From positions 1 through 64,000 of the forward strand of contig NZ_ANAC01000010.1 in NCBI RefSeq assembly GCF_000341225.1: a stretch of 64,000 nt of DNA. The letters are read 5' to 3'. Under the pieces are notes generated by a model. The model did not search any database. It was not told the origin of the DNA and was given only the letters and a program-made list of their open reading frames with translations. Numbering within the stretch: position 1 is the stretch's first letter; each line of letters begins with the position of its first letter. The position numbers and the translations under genes were made by a program. Shown in pieces: positions 1 to 7,842 of the stretch. The DNA comes from Nocardiopsis alba DSM 43377. GTDB taxonomy: Bacteria; Actinomycetota; Actinomycetes; Streptosporangiales; Streptosporangiaceae.

Positions 1-775
1 CGCCGTAGACGTCGGTCACCGTCGAACACGATCCTCGACGCGACCGGGTCGAGGGATGGCCCTCACCGCCGCGGTCGCCCCGACGCGGATTCAACTGCCG
101 GGGCCGTCCCCTGGGGGCGGGATCGTTCGTGTGCTCGCCGCCCTCCCAGCCGGTGACCCGGGAGGGGTCGAGTCCGAGCAGGTCGAGGGTGCTCTCCCCC
201 GCGCAGACCGCGTCGATGATCTCCCGTTCCCGGGTGATGCTGCTCATCGTCTCGGCGATGATCGTGCTCACCTGACCGCGGGGAAGACAGACCACCCCGT
301 CGTCGTCGGCCACGATCCAATCGCCCCGTCTGACCGGGAGGGGCGCGGGCCCGGTGGCGTTCATGCTGATCTGTCGTCCGATGGCCCCGCCCGCGTCGTG
401 TCCGACCTCACGGACCGAGACACCGGCTCCGAAGACGGGAAGGCCGCAGTGGGCGATGGCGGTGACGTCGCGGACACATCCGTCCAGGACGATCCCGGCG
501 ACCCCTCGGGTGCGCGCGGCCACGGCGAGGATCTCGTCGACGTAGCCGTACTCGGCCTCCCCCGCCACGTCCACGACCAGGGCGGATCCCGGGGGCGCCT
601 GGGCCACCGCCACGTGGAGGGCGAGGTTGTCCCCCGGTGCGCAGCGGACCGGGAAGGCGGTCGCGGCGAAGGCGGCGCCCGGCCAGACGGAGAAGAGGTG
701 GGTCCCGAAGGGACGGCCGCCGCATCGGGCCAGGGCCACGGTTCCCACAGCCGTCAACGTCTTCGCAAGCGCCAC
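1..775 (-). CDS. RraA-family aldolase/decarboxylase-like protein (partial)
   Basis: The reading frame stays open to the left edge, so the C-terminus is missing. The GTG at 775 is preferred because a GGAGG lies five bases upstream; an in-frame ATG at 787 has no such site. The protein shows RraA-fold landmarks: VVDVAGEAEYGY, then VLDGCVRDV with the substrate-binding Arg-Asp, then RRGDWIVADDDGVVCLP. Family members include 4-hydroxy-4-methyl-2-oxoglutarate aldolases (Mg-dependent pyruvate-yielding aldolases) and the RNase E inhibitor RraA. Actinobacterial members are normally metabolic, so an aldolase or oxaloacetate decarboxylase role is more likely than RNase control, but the substrate cannot be told. 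About 258 codons are visible, already longer than the usual 160-230 residues. Confidence 0.8.
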   Translation of the reverse strand, partial: MALAKTLTAVGTVALARCGGRPFGTHLFSVWPGAAFAATAFPVRCAPGDNLALHVAVAQAPPGSALVVDVAGEAEYGYVDEILAVAARTRGVAGIVLDGCVRDVTAIAHCGLPVFGAGVSVREVGHDAGGAIGRQISMNATGPAPLPVRRGDWIVADDDGVVCLPRGQVSTIIAETMSSITREREIIDAVCAGESTLDLLGLDPSRVTGWEGGEHTNDPAPRGRPRQLNPRRGDRGGEGHPSTRSRRGSCSTVTDVYG

Positions 776-997
776 GTCAGCCTCCATTACACCCGCGCCC
801 GGTGCGGTCGATTCGGACCGACCCCCTCCATACTCATGGGTAACTTAAGCGTGACGCAAGCGGTGCGAGCCCGAAACACGTAAAAATGCTACCCCCGGTT
901 ACACATTGGCCCTGGAGACGGGCGATCCGCGTGCCCGATGCTCCACCGTGCCCGCTCTCGCCCTCCCCGCCATGACCACGAGGGTCCGGGAACGACC

Positions 998-1858
998 TCA
1001 GCCGACCGCCGCGACCACGTCCAACGCGGTGCGCGCCGCCACCACGTCGTGGACCCGGAAGACACGGGCCCCCTCACGCGCCGAGACCACGAGGGTGGCG
1101 AGCGTGCCGTCGCCGCGTTCGGTCAGCCCCGCGCCGAGGGTCTCCCCCACGAAGTCCTTGTTGGAGACCGCCACCAACACCGGCAGCCCCGTGTCCGCCA
1201 GCTCCCTCAGCCGTCGGGTGAGCTCCAGCGAGTGGTAGGTGTTCTTGCCGAAGTCGTGGGTGGGGTCGATCATCACCCCGTCCGGACGCACCCCCAGCGA
1301 GATCGCCCGTTCGGCCAGGGCGCACACGCCCGCCACCACGTCGGCGACCACGTCGTCGTAGCGGACCCGGTGGGGGTCGGTGCGCGGGGCCAGGCCTCCG
1401 CTGTGACTGCACACCAGACCGGTGCCGTACTCGGCGGCCACCCGGGCCAGATCCGGATCGGCGCCGGCCCAGGTGTCGTTGATCATGTCGGCGCCGGCCT
1501 CAGCGCAGGCACGACCGACCTCGGCCCGCCAGGTGTCGACGGAGATCACCACCTCGGGGTGGCGGTCCCGCAACTCGCGCACGAACGGCACCGTGCGGCG
1601 GATCTCCTCGTCCACCCCCACGTAGGAGCCGTAGCCCGCCTTGACCCCGCCGACGTCGATGATGTCGACGCCGGCGGCCACGGCGTGGTCGGCGGAGGCC
1701 AGGGCGGCGTCCAGGGCGTAGGTGGCGCCCCGGTCGTAGAAGGAGTCGGGGGTCCTGTTGATCACGCCCATCACCGCGTACCGATGTCCCGCGAACGTCC
1801 GCCCGCGCAGTCGCAGTGTCCCTGTCCTGTCCGGCACAGCCGGGCCGCCTGTCACCAT
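998..1858 (-). CDS. folP2: Dihydropteroate synthase homologue, FolP2 type
   Basis: 286-residue TIM-barrel pterin-binding protein. The ATG at 1858 gives the normal family length; longer frames run into the upstream regulator gene. N-terminal MGVINRTPDSFYDRG matches the DHPS signature, followed by DIIDVGGVKAG, SVDTWRAEV, INDTWAG and IDPTHDFGKNTYHSLEL. The usual GGESTRPG loop is replaced by GGVKAGYG, and the C-terminal SRKxF by SNKDF. The same GGVKAG-type loop is typical of the mycobacterial FolP2 paralogue, which is known not to replace true DHPS in folate synthesis. It is therefore likely a paralogue of unknown reaction rather than the sulfonamide target. It lies 71 bases downstream of the Lrp-like gene on the same strand. 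Confidence 0.82.
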   Translation of the reverse strand: MVTGGPAVPDRTGTLRLRGRTFAGHRYAVMGVINRTPDSFYDRGATYALDAALASADHAVAAGVDIIDVGGVKAGYGSYVGVDEEIRRTVPFVRELRDRHPEVVISVDTWRAEVGRACAEAGADMINDTWAGADPDLARVAAEYGTGLVCSHSGGLAPRTDPHRVRYDDVVADVVAGVCALAERAISLGVRPDGVMIDPTHDFGKNTYHSLELTRRLRELADTGLPVLVAVSNKDFVGETLGAGLTERGDGTLATLVVSAREGARVFRVHDVVAARTALDVVAAVG

Positions 1859-1929
1859 GGGCCCATCATGGGGCACGCCGGGGTCGGCGACCACCGCCCC
1901 CGGCCCCGGCCCCGGGGGTGGGACCCGCC

Positions 1930-2838
1930 TCACAGCGGCCCCCACCCCTCCGGTCGATCCCCTCCCCGTCGTTCCTTGCGCACCCGCAGGTACTCCCAGG
2001 TCTCCACGTTCCCGACCCCGACGGTGCCGCGCACGGCCTCCAGGGCCTCGACCAGTCGGCAACGGTCGGGGGCGGTGATCGAACCGATCACGTCGTAGCG
2101 TCCGAACCCGCTGGCCAGGAAGGACACCCTGGACATGTTGGCCAGGGCGGCGCCGAGCGCGTCGGCGTCCCCCCGGCAGCACAGCCCGAAGCCGAGCTGT
2201 TCGTTGGCCCCCACCGCGGAGGGCTCCACCAGGGCGGTCACGTGCACCACCCCCGAGTCGAGCAGGCGCACCACCCTCGAACGGGCGGCGGCCTGTGACA
2301 ACCCGACCTGGCGTGCCAGGTCGGCGTAGGAGGCCCGTCCGTCCTTGAGCAATCTGCGGACCAGGCGCCAGTCCAGCGCGTCCAATTCGATGTCGCCCAG
2401 TTCGCGCACACTGCTGTGGGCGTCCTTGTAGACGGCGTTGGCCCGGAAGACCTCCGCGCCCTCCACCCCCGGTAGCGAGCGCAGGTGGGCCAGTTCCTTG
2501 GTCAGCGCCGCGTCGTCGGCCACCCGTACCTGGGCCACGGCCGGGAAGCGCCCGGCCGCCTGGGCCGCGAAGGTCACGGCCTCCCGTTCCCCCAGGACCT
2601 CCAGGACCGGTTCGACCGGTCCGCCGACCCTGAAGGACACGTGGCCGAGGACCTCCATGCCCACGACCCCGGCGTGCAGTACGCCGACGATCCTGATCGC
2701 CCCCGACTGCACGAGTTGGCGCACTCTGGCGCGCACCGCGGTCCTGGACAGACCGACCCCGTCCGCCAAGGCCTGGAAGGTCGCCCTGCCGTCCCCCTGC
2801 AACGCGCGCATGAGCGCCGCGTCAACCGCATCGAGCAC
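1930..2838 (-). CDS. Lrp/AsnC-family regulator with two HTH/ligand-binding modules
   Basis: 302 residues, about twice a classical Lrp. Module one (about 1-145) begins with LDAVDAALMRALQGDGRATF and an AsnC-type helix-turn-helix (ALADGVGLSRTAVRARV). Module two (about 146-290) repeats the plan: ELDALDWRLVRRLLKDGRAS, then DLARQVGLSQAAARSRV, then a RAM-like ligand domain. Tandem-duplicated Lrp proteins are a recognised actinobacterial form. They usually sense an amino acid and control nearby transport or metabolism; the effector is not visible here. The gene is transcribed towards folP2 and divergently from the LCP gene across a 476-base gap. Confidence 0.85.
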   Translation of the reverse strand: MLDAVDAALMRALQGDGRATFQALADGVGLSRTAVRARVRQLVQSGAIRIVGVLHAGVVGMEVLGHVSFRVGGPVEPVLEVLGEREAVTFAAQAAGRFPAVAQVRVADDAALTKELAHLRSLPGVEGAEVFRANAVYKDAHSSVRELGDIELDALDWRLVRRLLKDGRASYADLARQVGLSQAAARSRVVRLLDSGVVHVTALVEPSAVGANEQLGFGLCCRGDADALGAALANMSRVSFLASGFGRYDVIGSITAPDRCRLVEALEAVRGTVGVGNVETWEYLRVRKERRGGDRPEGWGPL

Positions 2839-3314
2839 GATGCCTGCCTTTCGTTCCCATGTCGCCGTCCATTCCCCCGGACGGCGCCCCCTCCTCCGGG
2901 CAGATCATCGCAGTTGTGGAGCTCGTTTCACTACCGATCGCGAAAGAAATCGGCTGATTCACCCCTTTGAGCGGCCCGATAGCGCCATCCAATGCCTCAA
3001 CGAGCACCTCTCGACCACATAACAGACTTGTATAGAACATCCCTTATGAGGTGGCCGCCGCACACACAACCCCGGCAAAGCGACACACTGAACTCACCCA
3101 CCCGGGCGACGGCCCCCGGGGCCTCCGGGACCATGGTCCTCGGACGTCCCCACCGCCCGGCACATGTGATCGGCGAGCATGGGATCGTTCACTGACGCGT
3201 AACCCGGGTGTGGCGTGCCCCGAATGTTGGACACCGCCGGGGATCGTTGTAAGGGGACAGGACCAGGACGGGACGGCTCGGTCGGGCCGTCTCACTGCGT
3301 GAGAGGAAACGCTG
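2839..3314. other. Divergent intergenic region (476 bp), no gene
   Basis: No convincing reading frame. An AT-richer patch around 3016-3045 (TTGTATAGAACATCCC) is the most promoter-like part and could serve the Lrp-type gene. Near the plus-strand gene, TTGGAC at 3225 with a 17-base spacer to TAAGGG is a weak promoter match. The size suits autoregulation by the Lrp protein, but I found no clear repeated operator. Confidence 0.4.
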
Positions 3315-4871
3315 GTGGCAGCGGAGGACGAGCAGCGGGACGAGGAGGCGCCGAAGCGCCCGAACGAACGTCTCGGCACGGGGCGGGCTCTGCTGTGGAC
3401 CGCCCTTTCGGTCCCCTTCCCCGGATCGGCCCACCTGCGCATGGGGCGCCGGAGGGCGGGGGGCCTGATCCTGGGCGCCTACCTTCTCGGGATCGTCGCC
3501 TTGATCGCCGCGGTGGTCTGGCTCAGCACACACGGATCCGACGCCGTGACCGTGGTGGCCGCGTTGGCCGTGCAGGACCGTTGGCTGCTGGGCGCGATGA
3601 TCGCGGTCTTCGTGGTCGCGATCCTGTGGCTGAGCATCATCGTGCACTCGTGGTCCATCACACGGCCCGAGGGGCCCGGCATCGGTCACCGCCTGCTCGG
3701 CGGCGTCACCGTTCTCCTGTTGTGTCTGACCATCGCCGCGCCCTCCGCCTGGGCCCTGCACGCCGGCTACACCGCCTACGAGACCCTGGGCGCTGTGTTC
3801 GGCGGCTTCGGGGAGGACGGCCTGCCGCACGACGCGGCCGACCCGTGGAACGGGGCGGAGCGGGTCAACGTCCTCCTGCTCGGCGCCGATTCGGGCGACA
3901 ATCGCTACGGCGTGCGCACCGACTCGATGATGGTCGCGAGCGTGGACACCGCCTCCGGTGACACACTGCTGGTGGGGCTGCCGCGCAACCTGGAGAACGC
4001 CCGTTTCCCCGAGGGCAGTACCCTCGCCGAGCGCTACCCCGAGCCCTACGGGTTCGATCTGCTGCTCAACGACGTCTATCAGACGGTCGCGGAGGAGCCC
4101 GAGGAACTGGCGATCGATCCCCGTGTCCCGGACCCGTCCGCCGACACCCTGAAGAAGGTGATCGGGTACAACCTCGGTCTGGACATCGAGTACTACGCGA
4201 TGGTCGACATGATGGGGTTCCGCGATCTCATCGACGCGGTCGGCGGGATCCAGGTGCGGATCACCGAGCCCATCCCGTACGGGGTGCACGGCGGGGTGCT
4301 GGAGCCGGGCCTGCGTCGCCTGGACGGTCACGAGGCCCTCTGGTACGGACGTTCCCGGATCGGCACCGACGACTACGGGCGGATGGGCCGTCAGGGGTGC
4401 CTGATCAAGTACGTCGCCGAGCAGGTGGAGCCGACCACCATCCTCACCGGCTATCGACGGCTCGCGGGCGCCACCAAGAGGACGCTGAGCACCGACATTC
4501 CGCAGACCAAGGTACCCGCCTTCATCGAGCTGGCCGACCTGGTCACCGATGAGGGCCGGATGAGCGCCCTCCAGCTCTCCCCGCCCCAGGTCAACACCGC
4601 CAACCCCGACTGGGACGAGGTGAAGGCGCTGGTGCAGGAGGCCATCACGGGACGCGCTCCCGTCGACGCCCCCTCGGGCGAGCCCTCGGACTCTCCCACC
4701 GGTGAGTCCGATCTGGTGGAGGACACCACCGCCGAGGCCGGCGCCGAGGAGACGACCGAGAGCGACCGGACCGAGTGGCAGGACTACACCGGCCTGGACG
4801 AGCCCTCCCCCGCCGATCCGGGCCGTCAGGTCGGCTCCGAGGCCACCGACCTGGACATGCTCTGCCCCTGA
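3315..4871 (+). CDS. LytR-CpsA-Psr (LCP) family cell-wall ligase
   Basis: 518 residues, GTG start with GAGAGGAAA upstream. The N-terminus carries about three hydrophobic segments (roughly 45-70, 92-115 and 130-150), more than the single anchor of simple LCP proteins. The extracytoplasmic LCP domain follows: NVLLLGADSGDNRYGVRTDSM, LVGLPRNLEN (phosphate-binding arginines), then AMVDMMGFRDLIDAVGGIQV and the HEALWYGRSRIGTDDYGRM block. LCP enzymes transfer undecaprenyl-phosphate-linked glycopolymers (teichoic acid, arabinogalactan or capsule) onto peptidoglycan. The last 80 residues are acidic, Ser/Thr/Glu-rich and probably disordered. A hairpin follows the stop. Confidence 0.9.
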   Translation: MAAEDEQRDEEAPKRPNERLGTGRALLWTALSVPFPGSAHLRMGRRRAGGLILGAYLLGIVALIAAVVWLSTHGSDAVTVVAALAVQDRWLLGAMIAVFVVAILWLSIIVHSWSITRPEGPGIGHRLLGGVTVLLLCLTIAAPSAWALHAGYTAYETLGAVFGGFGEDGLPHDAADPWNGAERVNVLLLGADSGDNRYGVRTDSMMVASVDTASGDTLLVGLPRNLENARFPEGSTLAERYPEPYGFDLLLNDVYQTVAEEPEELAIDPRVPDPSADTLKKVIGYNLGLDIEYYAMVDMMGFRDLIDAVGGIQVRITEPIPYGVHGGVLEPGLRRLDGHEALWYGRSRIGTDDYGRMGRQGCLIKYVAEQVEPTTILTGYRRLAGATKRTLSTDIPQTKVPAFIELADLVTDEGRMSALQLSPPQVNTANPDWDEVKALVQEAITGRAPVDAPSGEPSDSPTGESDLVEDTTAEAGAEETTESDRTEWQDYTGLDEPSPADPGRQVGSEATDLDMLCP

Positions 4872-4882
4872 CGTGGGCACGG

Positions 4883-4906
4883 TCCCGGGGCCGGTTCGCC
4901 CCGGGA
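4883..4906 (+). terminator. GC-rich hairpin after LCP gene
   Basis: Perfect inverted repeat TCCCGGGGC / GCCCCGGGA (4883-4891 and 4898-4906) with a six-base loop, 11 bases after the LCP stop. There is no U-tract, as is common in high-GC actinobacteria. Confidence 0.5.
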
Positions 4907-4996
4907 TCACACCGCCCCGGAACCGCGGCCTGACCGAAAGCGGCCATTCGATCACCGACCGTTGTCTCCGGCCCGCCCTCGTGTGACCCTGGCGCG

Positions 4997-5707
4997 GTGA
5001 CCTCCGCGCAGTTGTGGACCCTCATCGCTCTCGGTGCCTTTCACGGACTCCATCCAGGGATGGGTTGGCTTCTGGCCGTCGGACGCGGTCTCCAGGAGGG
5101 CGGGCGTGCCCAGGTTCTGCGCGCGCTGCCCGCGATCGCCCTGGGGCACGCCGGCAGCGTCGCGGTGGCCGCGGTCGCGATCACCGTGACCGGTTCGGCG
5201 ACCGCGTCGGTGCTCTTCCCCGTGATCGGCGGGTCACTGATCGTTCTGGTGGGGTTGGTGATGCTGCTGTCGCGACGGCACGTCCACAAGAGCGCCCTCC
5301 GGCTTCCGTTGTGGCAGCTCTGCGCCTGGTCCTTCCTCATGGCCTCGGCCCACGGCGCCGGTCTGATGCTGATGCCGGTGCTGGCCGGCCGGCTCTCGCA
5401 TTCGCACGTGGAGGGTGGACACGCCGGGCATGGCGCCCCCTCCCCCACCGCGGAGACCGCGGTGGAGCCCGCCGCGGCCACGGAACCGGTCGAAGGCGTG
5501 TGGAGCCTGTGGGACGCCACGCTGCTCGGTCTGGCGGCGACCGGGGTGCACACGCTGGCGATGTTCGCGGCGGCCGCCGTGGCCGCCCTGATCGCCTACG
5601 ACTTCCTGGGCGTGCACGCCCTGCGCTGGAAGGGCGTGACGATGGACCGGATCTGGGCGCTGACCCTGCTTCTGGGCGGGGCGTTCGTCCTGTGGTCGGT
5701 GCTGTGA
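4997..5707 (+). CDS. Polytopic membrane protein, NicO/RcnA-like
   Basis: 236 residues, GTG start, about six membrane helices. It opens with a helix containing FHGLHPGMGWLLAVGRG, followed by ALGHAGSVAVAAVAI. Paired His-containing motifs in the first helices recall NicO/RcnA-type nickel-cobalt exporters and the TauE/SafE-like fold. The loop between helices 4 and 5 is His-rich (HSHVEGGHAGHG), as in metal transporters, followed by a Thr/Glu/Ala-rich stretch. Similar actinobacterial proteins carry unrelated transporter names in databases, so the substrate is unproven. It has no obvious operon partner. Confidence 0.5.
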   Translation: MTSAQLWTLIALGAFHGLHPGMGWLLAVGRGLQEGGRAQVLRALPAIALGHAGSVAVAAVAITVTGSATASVLFPVIGGSLIVLVGLVMLLSRRHVHKSALRLPLWQLCAWSFLMASAHGAGLMLMPVLAGRLSHSHVEGGHAGHGAPSPTAETAVEPAAATEPVEGVWSLWDATLLGLAATGVHTLAMFAAAAVAALIAYDFLGVHALRWKGVTMDRIWALTLLLGGAFVLWSVL

Positions 5708-5887
5708 ACCCCTCCGGGCGACTGCGGGCGACACCACCCCTGGATTTGATCCCGGTCACTGTCGGGAATGAGCGAACGACCTCTTGCGTCCCATAAGCGA
5801 AGTATCTCTCGAGAAACGCAAGTCACGTGCGCCCGGGACCCCGACGGCGAAGAAGGCCGTCCGTCCGGCGTGAGAGGGCAGGAGTCC

Positions 5888-6673
5888 ATGACGCACAGAG
5901 CCGCCGTACCCCCCGAGGACCTTCGAAGACGCAGGGCGATCATGTCCGCCGCGTTCCTGCTCGTGCTGGCCGTGATCGCGGTCCTGGCCTTCCAGTGGTG
6001 GCGGGAGAACGAGGGGCGGACCTCCTTCTCCCGACCGTGGGGACCGAGTTGTTCGGTCTGGGTCGACGGAGAACGGGTCCCCCTCGACCGCGACCAGGCA
6101 CGACGGGCGAGCACCGCGGCGGCCGTGATCGCTCAGGGGGACGCCGCGCCCATCGAGGCCCCCGACATCGAGGACATCCCCGACGAGGTCATGACGGCCC
6201 TGGTCGAAGGGCCGAAGGACGACGCGGGACCCTCCATGACCTGCCGCTACCCCGGCGAGGAGGTGGAGTTCGAGGAGGAGGAGCCCTCCGGGCTGACCCC
6301 GCGCGCCACCACCCTCAAGGAGGGTATCGAGGAGGTCTTCGCCGACAGCAGCATCGGCGGCTACGTCGCCGGCGGCTACGACACCGGGCACGGGGAGAAA
6401 TCGGCGCACTACGAGGGGCGCGCGCTCGACATCTTCTACCGTCCCGTGAACGAGGAGAACCGCCGGGAGGGGTGGCTGCTGGCCCACTGGCTGATCGCGC
6501 ACGCGCCGAACTACCAGATCGACGTGATCATCTTCGACGACAAGATCTGGAGCACCCGCTACCCGTCCATGGGGTGGCGCCACTACGACGCGGACCCGGA
6601 CAACGAGATCCTGCGTCATCTGGACCACGTGCACGCGGACGTGCTGCGCGGCCCCGACCCCGAAGAGGGTTGA
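5888..6673 (+). CDS. Membrane-anchored protein with M15-like (ARB_07466-type) C-terminal domain
   Basis: The ATG at 5888 is chosen because AGGAG ends five bases upstream; an earlier ATG at 5768 lacks a ribosome site. 261 residues: a short cytoplasmic tail, one membrane helix (about 19-38, SAAFLLVLAVIAVLAFQWW), then an extracytoplasmic part. The C-terminal domain has HYEGRALDIFYRP, DVIIFDDKIWS and LDHVHADV, a spacing reminiscent of the SxHxxGxAxD and late His ligands of the D-Ala-D-Ala carboxypeptidase/Hedgehog fold. A peptidoglycan-related role is inferred; catalytic activity is not established for this family. Confidence 0.6.
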   Translation: MTHRAAVPPEDLRRRRAIMSAAFLLVLAVIAVLAFQWWRENEGRTSFSRPWGPSCSVWVDGERVPLDRDQARRASTAAAVIAQGDAAPIEAPDIEDIPDEVMTALVEGPKDDAGPSMTCRYPGEEVEFEEEEPSGLTPRATTLKEGIEEVFADSSIGGYVAGGYDTGHGEKSAHYEGRALDIFYRPVNEENRREGWLLAHWLIAHAPNYQIDVIIFDDKIWSTRYPSMGWRHYDADPDNEILRHLDHVHADVLRGPDPEEG

Positions 6674-6694
6674 GCCCCCGTCCTCCCGCAAGCG

Positions 6695-6728
6695 CGCGGG
6701 GCCCGGACCGAACGGTCCGGGCCCCGCG
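6695..6728. terminator. Bidirectional terminator hairpin
   Basis: Perfect 16-base inverted repeat (6695-6710 and 6713-6728, core GGGCCCGGACC/GGTCCGGGCCC) centred in the 110-base gap between two convergent genes. Confidence 0.75.
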
Positions 6729-6783
6729 TCGTTCCGGGGTCGTTCGTGGTCGGCGTGGCCTCGACCGAGGAACGCCCGTCGAC

Positions 6784-6993
6784 TCAGTCCTCCAGGCGGA
6801 AGCCGACCTTGAGCCCCACCTGGAAATGGGCGACCCCGTCGTTCTCGATGTGGCCGCGGATCTGGGTGACCTCGAACCAGTCGAGTCCGCGCAACGTGGC
6901 CGAGGCCCGTTGGATGCCGTTGCGAACGGCCTGGTCGACACCGTCGGGCGAGGTGCCGACGATCTCCGTGACGCGATAGGTGTGGTCGCTCAT
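6784..6993 (-). CDS. Dodecin, flavin-binding protein
   Basis: 69 residues, the standard dodecin size. The pattern YRVTEIVGTSPDGVDQAV, then DWFEVTQIRG and HFQVGLKVGFRLED, matches the family, including the Trp and Gln that sandwich flavin isoalloxazine rings. Dodecins form hollow dodecamers that store or buffer FMN, riboflavin or CoA. The ATG at 6993 is preceded by GGGGGCG. Frames extending upstream are non-conserved. The promoter must lie in the 360-base AT-richer region that also precedes the small-RNA locus. Confidence 0.93.
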   Translation of the reverse strand: MSDHTYRVTEIVGTSPDGVDQAVRNGIQRASATLRGLDWFEVTQIRGHIENDGVAHFQVGLKVGFRLED

Positions 6994-7210
6994 GGACGCC
7001 CCCTGCGTAGTCGCTCGTACGGACCGCGCGAGCACGGTCCCCCCGTTCCCCTCCGTCCCCTCAAACCCCGTTCGCCACACGTGCCCCCACAGCGACGCCG
7101 ATTTATCGGAAGCGCCTTTCCTCGGAACGGGTCGAAGCCCTTTGCCGAGAATTTCTGAGGACTTTGGCCCCGGTTGGGACGTGATTGACCACGAGGCCCA
7201 CTCTTCATGC

Positions 7211-7268
7211 CCGACAGGCACCGTGAAAGGCGCCGAGACCTGTCGGATAAGTCCTGACCTGGGACTTA
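7211..7268. repeat. Two inverted repeats upstream of the C-loop RNA
   Basis: CCGACAGG (7211-7218) pairs with CCTGTCGG (7239-7246). TAAGTCC (7248-7254) pairs with GGACTTA (7262-7268) across a seven-base spacer. The second has operator-like geometry and lies about 50 bases before the candidate -35 of the RNA gene. The first could be a transcript hairpin. No function is known; they lie in the shared upstream region of dodecin and the RNA. Confidence 0.4.
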
Positions 7269-7314
7269 GGACCCACCCGATGGGACTGTCCCGAGACAAC
7301 GTCGTAACTGACTC

Positions 7315-7346
7315 TTGACGTACCCCGGGGGGCTCCGGTGTACATT
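7315..7346 (+). promoter_or_regulatory. Candidate promoter of the 6C-like RNA
   Basis: TTGACG (7315-7320) and TACATT (7341-7346). The 20-base spacer is longer than ideal, but the predicted start at about 7353 falls exactly at the foot of the first hairpin. Confidence 0.45.
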
Positions 7347-7352
7347 GGGACC

Positions 7353-7463
7353 TAGCGCTTCGGTCCCCCGTCGAAGCGCGAGACGATGTTTCGAGCCCCC
7401 GTCGGAACATCGTGCGCGACGCCGGGTGGTTTGCCCCCGTAACCACCCGGCGTCGTCTTTTGT
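7353..7463 (+). ncRNA. 6C-like small RNA with three C-loop hairpins
   Basis: Three consecutive stem-loops present the same CCCCCG loop. Hairpin 1: GCGCTTCG/CGAAGCGC (7355-7362, 7372-7379), loop GTCCCCCGT. Hairpin 2: ACGATGTT/AACATCGT (7383-7390, 7406-7413) extended inwards by four pairs, loop GCCCCCG. Hairpin 3: a perfect 15-bp stem (7417-7431, 7441-7455), loop TGCCCCCGT, followed by TCTTTTGT, so it doubles as a terminator. The plan resembles actinobacterial 6C RNA, whose stem-loops expose C runs that pair with G-rich sites on target mRNAs; in mycobacteria it affects growth. Classical 6C loops have six or more Cs; here there are five per loop but three loops. Confidence 0.68.
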
Positions 7464-7541
7464 CCACACCCGGTCGGAGCGAATACCCGCCCGTGGTCGT
7501 GGTTTGACCACGAAATCCACTTCGTCATCCGGGGATCGACT

Positions 7542-7754
7542 TTGGGTAATACCGCACCGGACGCGCACTGTTCTCGTAAGGGCTGCCGCGAGGCCGCCAC
7601 CTGGGCATTGGTGTGGAACAACCCCCGCCTGCACACCCCGGACCGACGCAAGGTCTGGGTGGCCTGCGACGAGCACCGCGCCTACCTCGCCGGCTTCCTG
7701 GAGATGCGCGGCTTCCTCCGTGAGACCGTGCCGATGGACCGCTTCGAGGGCTGA
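7542..7754 (+). CDS. Small conserved protein with Cys/His zinc-ribbon-like pattern
   Basis: 70 residues, TTG start with GGGGA upstream. Cysteines in HCSRKGCREAA and ACDEHRAYL make a C-x4-C...C-x2-H arrangement that could bind one zinc. The body (WALVWNNPRLHTPDRRKVW, then FLEMRGFLRETVPMDRF) is a recurrent actinobacterial small-protein family. Homologues are sometimes labelled acetone carboxylase, which this is clearly not. It starts 79 bases after the terminator hairpin of the C-loop RNA. Function unknown. Confidence 0.72.
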   Translation: MGNTAPDAHCSRKGCREAATWALVWNNPRLHTPDRRKVWVACDEHRAYLAGFLEMRGFLRETVPMDRFEG

Positions 7755-7842
7755 GTCCGTCGCGAGGCCCCGGGTGGAAGCCCACGCCCGTGATCACCTC
7801 ATCACCGACCGAGCCCCTCGTCGGTCCGGTTCCGACCGTTCC

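Noticed and set aside
56-883. Plus-strand frame of 275 codons at the left edge
   Set aside because: Antisense to the RraA-like gene, whose motifs and GGAGG-supported GTG start are clear.
7542-7754. Acetone carboxylase label for the 70-residue protein
   Set aside because: Far too short and without any carboxylase motif; only a Cys/His pattern and a conserved small-protein core are seen.
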